NCBI RefSeq assembly: GCF_033568475.1
Contig: NC_133120.1
Coordinates: 84,090,151-84,154,150 of the forward strand
Source of the DNA: Henckelia pumila
Taxonomy: Eukaryota > Streptophyta > Magnoliopsida > Lamiales > Gesneriaceae
Length of the DNA stretch: 64,000 nt
Reading direction: 5' to 3'
The notes below the pieces were generated by a model. It made no database searches. It was not told where the DNA came from and saw only the letters and a program-made list of their open reading frames with translations. Below, piece by piece: positions 39,223 through 48,974 of this stretch (position 1 is the stretch's first letter; the number at the start of each line of letters is the position of its first letter). Position numbers and translations under genes: made by a program.

Positions 39223-39559
39223 CATATATCATAAATAATATTTGCTTGAATTTTCATTGCTCGTATCATATCTTCATATGAAAAGTCTAAAATGTATAAT
39301 AAATTAAATAAAACCTCCTAAAATATCAACAAGCCTATGTTCTTCATTAAAAAAAAAAATTTCAAGCACATTTAACTTCCTAGCTAATTAACAAACTCTA
39401 AGTACATTTACCTCATTTTCATAAGGTTTTACCTGATTTTCTTTTTCTGTTTTTTTTTAAAGGTTTTAACCCTTATTTAAAAACACGATGTTAAATACAA
39501 TTAAGCTTCCACATAGTTTGGGAGTATCATATTTTTTTTAGGGTAAAACTTGTAATATT
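36122..39559. other. AT-rich intergenic stretch with microsatellite
   Basis: No gene or RNA gene seen. A TA microsatellite lies at 39187-39217. Minor (A)n and (T)n tracts are frequent. Confidence 0.5.
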
Positions 39560-39840
39560 ATTGGGAGAAATAATCTGTTACAAGCTTAACCAATTACGAA
39601 AGAAATTATCCATTCACCCAAACAAATGATGAATAAAAGAAAGAAGCAAAACGAGTTACAAAATGTGCATAATTATTAGCTAGTCTGAGAACATGTCCAA
39701 AATCAATAATAACATATGCTTTCATCCGTCGTTGAATCTCAATAGCCAACGAGCCTTAGTAGGTTAGATTTTTTATATTGGTCGTGACTGCTTGCATTGC
39801 CAATAAAGAATATGATTCAATCTGAACGTCGTGGTAGCTA
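39560..39840 (-). pseudogene. LINE RNase H remnant, second copy
   Basis: The minus strand reads VQIESYSLLAMQAV, then EIQRRMKAY, then HVLRLANNYAHFVTRFASF, the end of an RVT_3 RNase H domain. One in-frame stop falls in the stretch between the first two motifs. Its 3' part resembles the remnant at 10985-11232 (both contain CACCCAAACAAA and AAGCAAAACGAG on the plus strand). Only the 3' end of the element is present. Confidence 0.6.
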
Positions 39841-41049
39841 TTTTAGTACTATAATTTACACTTTTTTTTAGATATTTTAGTCATGTTAAGGATGAATTTG
39901 TGTCGCTTCTATATTATTTTAATTTTTTGTCATTTAATTTGTATGTTTTTTTAATCAACAAATACAACTATGGTCCGGTGAAAATAAGATTAGAAATGAA
40001 AAAAAAAAGACAAATTATAGGATTTAAAAAAAAAAACATCACAACAAAATTAAAAATAAAAAATAAATGCAAGTTACATGTAAAACTTGTTTATCAATGA
40101 GACCAAAAATAAAAAATTTACAAACTGTAGGAGCAAGATGTAACGTTTCCCATAAGTTTGTTACTTTTTTTTCCCTTTATTTTTACAGTGTACGATCTGT
40201 TGCAATTTATCCATACAATATATGTGTTCATTCTAATTTCTAACGAGACGGGCTACATTTGTTAAATTTTATCTGTATTTGAAAACCTGTAAAAATGATA
40301 AGATGCCCCTAATTTAAAAATATTTAATATAAAATGTTTAACTTTAATATAGTGTGTGTGTATACTAAGGCAACGGCAAATCTTCAATATATGCATTGAA
40401 ATATTCTGCCCAAATCAATAAATGCGAATTGAACATAGAACGCGTTATTTAAGTATATATGGTGAAAATGGTCCACCATTTGTTTCGGCTCGTTAATTCA
40501 TTATTAATTGATAAAGAAAGAACATTGTTTTTGCTATATATATATTCGCTTTAAGATTTTTCACTTTTCACGTGTTTACAACTTACAAGACATTTGGGAT
40601 GGCCAAATATAAAATAAAAAAATCAACATGTGAAAATTCAATGATATTCATTAATTACGATCATCGAATGTATAGTACACTAATCGATGGGATAAAACTA
40701 TCCGTAGATAACGCTTGATGCTCGTTGTATTTTAGAAAATTTAAGTAGTATTTGAGAAAGATTAGAAGAAATATTTTTCAATTTTTTTTTAAAGCTAAAA
40801 AATTCCCTATAAACTATAGCAAACACTACTTTGATATATCTCAACTTGCATTGTGATCAGTTAATGATGTCGTTGACCGTTGACGGTATGAGGCAATTAA
40901 TTATCCTATTTATCAGTGTGGTGGGTTGGAGAATTATATAAGAGATATATTTTAAATATTTTTTGTCACATCTATATAAGAGAATTAGATGGTTTACTTT
41001 GTATATTTACTTATTTAGTAGCATTTTTGTTGTTCGGTGCAATTCGGGA
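39841..41049. other. AT-rich spacer, one small MITE candidate
   Basis: No gene. 40746-40828 has TAGTATTTG...CAAACACTA ends like the candidate at 30402-30534. Confidence 0.4.
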
Positions 41050-42057
41050 TGTAGCGACAACGGATCCACTACCTAATCAGAGTGGTTAGCGCAAGCAATA
41101 ATAATTAAAGCGTTAAATAGCGGATAATTCCAAAGTACAACAAATCCAATCGGCAGAATACAACCGACGATAGAAACAGTGTATAATTCTTTATACAACC
41201 AAATCGAAATTAGGGTATCAGAATCCCTAACAAACTATCTCTGCACGGTAGCAACCTCAACCCTGCTGGGAACCACCGGGACCGTCCAGCCTCAAACCTA
41301 CCCCGCCACAAGGTACACGATACCCAAACATAGGGGCGTGAGCTAGAACGCTCAATACGGAAGCAATGATATAAATACAAATATGAGCATGCACATGACT
41401 TCAAAAATCAGGGTTAAATCACTTTCTCTGGGCGCCTGGAATACACAGTACCGGGCTAGAGAGCGACTCCGCGTGGTACTCGTATATTCCCAAGACACGA
41501 ATTCTCAGAAAGAATCGCCTCGACTGATGGAAACTGTCATGACTCACATCATCCCGATGCAGTATCCGTAAAAACATATGCATGTGCTAAAAAACAGTAA
41601 AGCATAGCCAATACAGCACATACATCATGCATCACACACATATGTATAAATATCATGTCGGCTATCTCGGTCAGTACTTACGTACCTCTAACACTGCAGG
41701 TCAACTCCTAGCACACCCGTCTAGGTCCAAAGCCTACCAGTCTGCTCTACTGCGTCTACACATGCAAAAGTCCATGCTTCACTATAAACGCTCTAAAAGT
41801 CTTAACTAAGCTATTGCATACTCCTAAATATTTTTAGGATGCCAAAGCTATACCTGCATCCGTCGTTAGCCCTTTGCTGACGATAGCCTCAAAACTAGGC
41901 CAAAGCTCCGCGACGACGTCTAGATACTAAGCCACTTCCGAATTTCCCATAGGACGCCTAGATCTCCCTAGATCTGAGTTAGAAGGCTTAGAAATCAGAG
42001 AGAAGAGAGGGAATTTGGTACACAGAATGAGGGCTCGGACCCCTTATTTATAGACGG

Positions 42058-42290
42058 CGTTCGAAACCTCCGAACCCAGTTCGGAACGTCCGATCACGAT
42101 CGGAACTTCCGATCGCCCCTTCGGAGCTTCCGATCGCCCGATATTACGTCAGCCATGACGTCACCTTGCTGACGTAACCGATGACGTGTACACTGATCTA
42201 GATCGGAGCTTCCGATCTCGATCGGAGCTTTCGATCCAATTCGGATCCTCCGAACTCCTCTTCGGGCCGTCCGATCTATCTTGGACTATG
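42058..42290. repeat. cluster of short palindromes (TCGGAnnnTCCGA type) in the solo LTR
   Basis: At least eight imperfect copies of a dyad such as TCGGAACTTCCGATC, TCGGAGCTTCCGATC and TTCGGATCCTCCGAA occur in about 230 bp, separated by unrelated bases. Confidence 0.85.
42144..42189. promoter_or_regulatory. four TGACG (as-1/CRE-like) motifs in 46 bp
   Basis: TTACGTCA at 42144, TGACGTCA at 42156, TGACGTAA at 42170 and TGACGTGT at 42182. These match binding sites of TGA-type and related bZIP factors and lie within the LTR, where promoter elements are expected. Confidence 0.6.
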
Positions 42291-42339
42291 TAGGCATAAT
42301 TTAGTAATTAATTACCTTAATTAATTGCGGGTCACTACA

Positions 42340-43060
42340 CGGAATTTGGAATACAGTAGCACAACAACAGGAATGAAGTTGAGGCCAGAGTATAACACTC
42401 TATTCGCGAGACGAAATTGTTCGGTTACAAAGTGCTAAATCGGTATTGATAATCGTCTCTAAGATACAACGATTGTACTTATCAGGCAATCAAAACACCA
42501 CAATTACTTGATTTTTGCAAACTATTATATGCGAAACTTTCAAGTGATTAGAAAAAAAAAACTATACTGGAATATGTATGCACTTGTGTGTTGTCTATCT
42601 AATAATGCAGACATGGGATTGATTATATAGATAATCAAGATTTTGTGTTCAAAGAACACAACTTTTCGTTGAAGAAAGCAACCTTATATGGAAAACCGCT
42701 TATATCGCATATCAATATTAATATTAAGCACATTAGAATGAGTTAATATATAATAACAACTGATATTCCATAATGTATATATGAAAAAATAGCCCAAAAA
42801 TATGCATTTTTTCGGAGAAAAATCGCTGCCTGGAATCTTAGGCAGCATGGCTCGCGCTCGAGCGCGCAAAACCGCGCGCTTGAGCACGGCCAATGCGCAC
42901 AACGCGCTCGTGCAGAACTGCGCGCTCGAGCGCACAGTTCTCTGCATGGCCACTTTTGCTTGGGTTAAGCGCACTTGAGCGTGCACTTTTGCATGCTCGA
43001 ACGTGACTTCTTCTTTCCGAAACGTTTTCCAACTCAATTTTTATTCAATTTTTCAACAAT
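42340..43060. repeat. unassigned repeat-like stretch with GC-rich palindromes
   Basis: Positions about 42850-42995 repeat variants of GCGCTCGAGCGC, a self-complementary motif, in otherwise AT-rich DNA. It looks like part of another degraded LTR or satellite, but no boundaries were found. Confidence 0.45.
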
Positions 43061-43077
43061 TTTTTCTTATTTGTATT

Positions 43078-43108
<31 letters not shown>

Positions 43109-44542
43109 AATTTTAAAAAAACGTCGAATTATTTTTTCAATGAATTTATAAATAAAAATAAATAAATAAATAGGAAATTTATTTAAACTTTAACTTTTTT
43201 TTTAAATCCGCGTACATAGAAAAACGAAAGTACTAATGCTGTTATGTAGCCTGTAGGATAGTAGAAAATAAATGTAAGATTTAAAGTATTTAATTTGATA
43301 AATAATTTTAAATATTAATCTTAAGTTTAATTTGATATATTATTTGAAGTATGAATTCCAAATAATATTGAATATTTATGCATTCTAATTCCATACGCTT
43401 GTTGTCGAAAATATTTAAAGTGACATAACGTAAATTCGGAATTTAAATTTTAGACAATCCATACAATGAAGAAACCTGAATAATAGATTTGCAATTTGTT
43501 ATTCCAAATTCATCAATCAAAATGTATTCTATAGGAATTTGTAATGAAAGGAGTGATTTATGTATAATGAAAAAAAATATGCCGTCAAAAAAAAAAACTA
43601 TAATCGACGGATAGACTCGTTTGTGTTTCAAAAAAAATAAGAAAATAATTGAAAAATGAAAGTTACACCAAACTTACTATCTTGTTCTTATTTAATTCGT
43701 TTAAAAACGGTTTCAAAAAAAAATGTTACCAAATATAGAATCCAACTGCATATTTTTTAGATAACTAAAAAAAAAAAGAAAAAAGAAGAGAAGAGACAAT
43801 CTTTATGATTATTAATTAGAACGAGGAGTATAATAAATAGACAAACTATATTTGTTTAATGAGATACCGATACGTATGTACCTGGTCCCTCGAATTTAAA
43901 TTAAAACCAGGTTCGATGATTATGTAATAATAAAAAAAGGTAGCAGTGCGCCAAACATTAATTAATTTCGTCCGTATTCTCCCAATTCAAGTAGGAAAAT
44001 TAAATTGCAATAAAATCCAAATTAAATCCCTTTAAAAATTTATAAGAGTTGAGTGCGATATTCAATATTGTACGTGTGGGCAAATCAGTACTGTAAATTT
44101 AATAAATGACATCTGAAACTCTGATGGCTTGTGGTTGAAGGAAAGATTAAAAAAACACACACACACATACATCAAATATTATATATTTAGAAATTTTAAA
44201 AATATTTTACATTATATTAAAAAATATTTTTAAAATACCTTATCTTAACTTAAAATTTTCCACTATTTGAAATATTTAAACTGTGCATTTAGTTTGTTGA
44301 ATGTTTTAATTTTGAATCATAAATTTTATTTGTTGCACGTTTTAAAGATTTTGAGCAACGCACCATTAATATTAATATTTTAATGAGAAATATCGAAAGC
44401 GGCGAGTAATTGTGACGAAATATATACGTGGGGTTAAGATTAGCTTGGCCTCTTTTAAATTTTAATTTATTGCATGAACCCACCTACGTCTTTAATGCTA
44501 CGGCGTTACCCAATATTAATTAGACTACCCTTTTATTATAAT
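43061..44542. other. AT-rich spacer up to gypsy element 1
   Basis: No gene. TA microsatellite at 43078-43102 and a short CA repeat at about 44155-44167. Confidence 0.5.
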
Positions 44543-44975
44543 TGATGCGAACATCATAAAATGAATGTCACGACGTGGGTTCTTTTTTGTGTTGTTCTCT
44601 CGTTTTTTTTTCTTTCTTTTTCTTTTTTCATGCCCCCCTTCTTGTGGTAAGGGGCCTTCCTTTTATATGTATTGACCCGGTTTTTTTCCATGATTGTCCA
44701 GCATGGCCCAACTGACAACTGTTCTTGTGATGGGATAGTTGTCACGTAGGATTGACCTTCCCGCAATATTAGGGAGAGCCCATACCGAGCTCATACTGTT
44801 TCACCATGTTGCCTAATGATTTGATTTGCAGTAAGAGTCTGCCACACGTAAAGGAGGTATGGGCTTCATTTTATATAAAATGACCCTGGGCCCACTGAGT
44901 ATTACCGGCCCCTGGTTTCCGGATACTTATCCTTGCATTTGCCCGGACTCACCATCTGGGCCTACCAGGATAACA
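44543..44975 (-). repeat. gypsy element 1, 3' LTR
   Basis: 433 bp, five differences from 54211-54643. A purine-rich tract (GGAGGTGTAG on the minus strand) lies directly inside it, as expected for plus-strand priming. Confidence 0.93.
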
Positions 44976-45360
44976 CTACACCTCCGGCAAATAGTCGGGC
45001 TAGAACTTGTTTCGCTGTCCCGAGAGGTTAGTATGGCCCTTCCCCGGTGGTCCTGTGCAGTACACTGAGCTCCACGTCAGCCCTAGATGCTTCGTAGTAT
45101 GCGTTGTCAGAAATTTTGTCAGAGGTCGCTTTAGCTTCCCAAGCACGCTTTGCACATCTCTTTCGTTTAATTCAAAATAGACGGCTCAGATTGCCCAGAC
45201 CTTTTATTAATACTCCAATACTTGTGCTTTCTCTTCACCTCCTCATTGTCTCCCCTTTCTTGCGCGATTGCCTCCGATCATCTGTCCTTCACTCCCAATT
45301 TCATCATTCGTCCCCGCACGCTCTCACTCGCCTCGTAATTACGTAAGTATCCTTTCTTCC
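44976..45360 (+). other. leader region of the antisense gene in element 1
   Basis: Lies between the 3' LTR and the first Met of the plus-strand gene. The stretch TTATATAAAATG in the LTR (about 44871-44882) could act as a plus-strand TATA element, and ATTAC|GTAAGT at about 45342 could be a leader splice donor. Both are inferences. Confidence 0.35.
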
Positions 45361-47780
45361 TTCATGTCTACTGGTACGTCTTCTACCTCCGGGGCGAATG
45401 CCAAAGGCTCGCCTAGAGACGAAGAGCCTAGCGGTGACTCGAGCGATGCTCGTTCCGCCTCGGCTCTTCCTTCCCGACCTCGCTTTTCTAGAAAAACTTC
45501 CCACGCCAAACACTCCGTAGCCTCGTCCTCCAATGCGAGGGGAAAAGGAAAAAAGAAAGTGTGTAACCCCCTCCCCCTTGCCTCTATTCCGCCAACCCTA
45601 GGATGGTTCACCCATCTTCCCAGCACCTTATCGCAGGGGGCGGCGGAGGAATTGCGTAACTCGGGAGAAATCCCCTTATCTTATACCTTGTTCTGCCCCT
45701 TATCAGGGAGCACACCCGATACCCCCCCGTCGGGTTGTTATACCTTTTTTCGGGATCAAATTCGTAGCGGTCTTCGCTTTCCCATTCCTCCCTTCTATCT
45801 GGCGGTTGCCAATTTTTTCCGAGTTCCGGTTAATCAATTTCATCCGAACTCTTTCCGAATTATGGCATTCACCTACATTCTTTTTAAAATGCATAACTTA
45901 GCCATCATCCCCCTCATTTTTTCACTACTTTTTCTCCTGCCGTTTTAACGAGAGGGCCTTTTCTTTGGCCGCTCGGCAGAACGCTCGCTTTCTTTCCGAT
46001 ATCCCTTCTTCCCTGAAGGGCTGGAAAGAAAGGTACTTCTTTATCCGCCCCCCGGTCCCCTTCTCTTTTAGGACCGGATTTTTGTCCAGCCTTCCCCTCA
46101 ACCTGAACTCCCTGAAAACTATAGGGTTGAGGAGCCCTATGTTCGCAGCCTGGCTTTAGTGGGCAACCAAAACTTCTCTTCCCCTGTCCTTTTCACGCCT
46201 GAGAATATGATAGCTTACGGGTTGAGTACCGGGTGGAAGATCCCCTTAACCAGGTGATCGACGCTTATGGTGCTCCGGGAGCTCAACCTGGTAAGTTATA
46301 GTTCTCTTCCTGTCGTTTGTTTTGATTTGTTTGTTGCATCCTATCCCTAATATATTGCTTTCTTATGGCAGATTCGTCGGACGTGATGAGAGAGGAGTTT
46401 GCCCAGCGAGCTAGAGAAAGGCAGGCTGCCAAGGAGAGAACCAAGGCCTTAGCGGAAAGGCGGAAGAAAGCCAGGGAGGAGGAAAAGAGCCGTGCTGTCC
46501 TTTCCAGCCCTCCACGCTTGTCTACCACTGTATCATTGCCCCCGCTCCAGGCTTCTCTTCCCCCTGCTTCTCTCTCACTCCTCCCTGATGGAGCTTTGGC
46601 GGATACTGTATCAGCCTCCTCCCATATCTCCTCTCAACCCAACCCACCTCTATCGGTTGAGGATTTGGAGGATGAAGTTCCGCTTTCCCGGCGAAAGAGG
46701 AAGGCCCTCCGGGACCCTGACATGATCATTCTGAGCGACCCGGAGGACGTTACTGCCCCTGTTTCTTCTTCTCCAACTCTCCCGGCTAATCCCGACAAGT
46801 CTCTAGCCTCGAACTGGGACATCCCCTCGGCTAGCATGGAGCACATGGGGTGCGCTTGGGGGAACCTAGTAAATTCCTCTACCTGGAACTCTCGATTTCC
46901 CTTATTCCTGTCAGGGACCACCTCTTCGAAGGCTGCAGCGGTCCAAAGTCTGCTTTCACCCGAGGAGAGAACATCTCTGTCGGTGCGGGGTGCTACCTCC
47001 AAGTTCTCCGAAGGCTTATCTCATGCCTATACGGTGAGTACGGGTTCAGTGTCCTATTTCTTTCCTTGCTTCCTTTGTCTTATCCCACTTTTGTCCTGCA
47101 GGGCCTATGCATGCTAGCCAGTGCTCTGGAGGAAACAAACTCCGTCCTCCACCGGGAAAGAGAAAAAACTCATTCTTTCGAGGAGCGCATGGCCCAGCTT
47201 CGCCTTAATGCCGCACAGCTGCAGGGGATGCATGACGCAGAAGTTGGTGCTCTGCGCTCGGCCCTGGAGAGTTCCCGGGCGGAAACTTCCCAGGCCCATG
47301 ATGAATGGCAAAGAAAACTGGCTGCCAGCCCAAGAGATCCATCTAAAGGCGTCCCAGGCTCTTCAAAACCAACTGAGGGAAGCCCGAGAGGATACTAACA
47401 AGGCTTTGGCCTTATCGGATGCTGCCCGGCGAGAGACGGAGATGCATCAAGCTGTGATAGAAAAAATGCAGGCAGGGCTGGTTGCCGCTTGGACAGAGGC
47501 GGGCCTGTCTCGCCTACTAGCCGAGGATGCCGACTCCTCTTTGAAGAAGCAGCTGATGACCGAGTCTCAGTGGAAGCAAGCTTTTCTGGCCTCAAAGGAT
47601 TTCAAGAAGATGGTGATAGACCAATCCTTTGACTTCTTTGCTCAGGGTTTCGACCTATGTTCTGTGCAATACGAAGAGGCCGGGTTAAGTCAAGAGGGGG
47701 TCCCGGACATCCACCGAGCTATTGCATCCCTGCCCTCTTCTTCCACGACCGGGGAGGAGACACCTCCTGAAGAAAAGTAA
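45361..47780 (+). pseudogene. antisense gene (aORF) of Tat element 1, degraded, spliced
   Basis: Coding on the strand opposite to gag-pol. Part 1 (45361-45948): Ser-rich start, then a globular region (LSYTLFCPL ... PPFYLAVANFFRVPVNQFH ... RIMAFTYILFK) resembling the plant 'putative gypsy type transposon' domain (Pfam Transposase_28). A degraded middle with frame changes (about 45950-46290) continues that domain. An intron (46292-46371, CCTG|GTAAGT to GGCAG|ATTCG) leads to a basic coiled coil (REEFAQRARERQAAKERTKA) and linker. Intron 47034-47101 then leads to a long coiled coil (SALEETNSVLHRERE), with another frame change near 47325, to the stop at 47780. Antisense genes in this position are known from Retand-type Tat elements. 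The protein's function is unknown and this copy is broken. Confidence 0.75.
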
Positions 47781-47969
47781 AACTAGTGCCCGAGGCGTGT
47801 CTACATTTCTTGGGATTTTTTGTTTCTTTGTAAAAAACATTGGGTAATGAATATTATGTTCATTTGATTTTCTTTGGCTTTCTGTCCACTTGCATATTTT
47901 GATTTCCCTGTTGAGTAACATATCGTGTAGATCACCTAGATTCCTATGACTTGTGAATTATTATGGGCC

Positions 47970-48165
47970 TTTGCATACCTGGGCCCCCGAAGGAGCTCCT
48001 GGGTTCCCGGTTTATGAGATGACCCCGGGCCCATCACCCGGGATGATGCTGGGCTCCCGTCTTGCAAGACGACCCCGGATTCACCGTCTGGGCCTACCAG
48101 GATAACACTACACCTCCGGCAAATAGTCGGTCTAGAACTTGTTTCGCTGTCCCGAGAGGCGTAGC
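47970..48165. repeat. internal duplicate of the LTR edge and purine tract
   Basis: 48090-48158 is nearly identical to 44954-45030, which spans the 3' LTR end and the adjacent internal sequence (CTGGGCCTACCAGGATAACA, then CTACACCTCCGGCAAATAGT). The preceding 120 bp resemble more of the LTR in diverged form. Confidence 0.85.
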
Positions 48166-48235
48166 ACTATAAGATAATCCTGAGCCACCGATGATGAGCT
48201 GCTGGTTCCATACATGGCCTATGTTGTTACTACAG

Positions 48236-48908
48236 GCTTTAAGTACCAGGGTAATGGAACGCCTGGGTTTTAAGGTGCCATGGGTTTGTCATGGGCTTTG
48301 AGTACCAGGGTAGTGGAACGCCTGGGTTTATGGTGCCAGGGTAGTGGATCGCCTGGGCTTATGGTGCCAGGGTAGTGGATCACCTGGGCTTTAAGGTGCC
48401 ATGGGTTTGCCATGGGCTTTGAGTACCAGGGTAGTGGAACGCCTGGGTTTTAAGGTGCCATGGGTTTGCCATGGGCTTTGAGTACCAGGGTAGTGGAACA
48501 CCTGGGTTTATGATGCCAGGGTAGTGGATCGTCTGGGCTTATGGTGCCAGGGTAGTGGATCACCTGGGCTTTAAGGTGCCATGAGTTTGCCATAGGCTTT
48601 GAGTACCAGGGTAGTGGAACGCCTGGGTTTTAAGGTGCCAGGGTAGTGGATCACCTGGGCTTTAAGGTGCCATGGGTTTGCCATGGGCTTTAAGTACCAG
48701 GGTAGTGGAACGCCTGGGTTTATGGTGCCAGGGTAGTGGATCGCCTGGGCTTATGGTGCCAGGGTAGTGGATCACCTGGGCTTTAAGGTTCCATGGGTTT
48801 GCCATGGGCTTTGAGTACCAGGGTAGTGGAACGCCTGGGTTTTAAGGTGCCAGGGTAGTGGATCACCTGGGCTTTAAGGTGCCATGGGTTTTCCATGGGC
48901 TTTAAGTA
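48236..48908. repeat. minisatellite in the 3' untranslated region of element 1
   Basis: About 670 bp built from two kinds of short unit: GTGCCAGGGTAGTGGATC plus CCTGGGCTTA (about 31 bp), and GTGCCATGGGTTTGCCATGG plus GCTTTGA (about 28-30 bp). They alternate in a higher-order pattern. Each unit contains its own dyad (CCAGG...CCTGG or CCATGG). Confidence 0.95.
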
Positions 48909-48974
48909 CATTAAACAAAACACACATTTATTCACATAACAGCATGGAATACATATTACAACAAGTTCGCTTGT

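Larger units (their letters stand above)
41050..42339. mobile_element. solo LTR, probably Ty3-gypsy
   Basis: 1290 bp with TG...CA ends that form an inverted pair (TGTAGCGAC and, reversed, TGTAGTGACCC). It is flanked by CGGGA on the left and CGGAA on the right, a 5-bp target duplication with one change. No internal region or second LTR is nearby, so LTR-LTR recombination is inferred. It carries a dense palindrome block (42058-42290) and several TGACG motifs. Orientation is uncertain; the TGTAGTGACCC end as LTR start would make it minus. Confidence 0.72.

Noticed and set aside
41050-42339. tRNA-like or gene content in the solo LTR
   Set aside because: Short motifs such as GGTTAGCGC do not form a tRNA, and the open frames are short and unsupported.
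42684-43037. 117-codon minus-strand frame with Ala/Arg-rich end
   Set aside because: The amino-acid bias comes from the GCGCTCGAGCGC palindromes; no protein family.
48236-48908. CRISPR-like array
   Set aside because: Units are contiguous with no unique spacers and lie inside a plant retrotransposon; this is a minisatellite.
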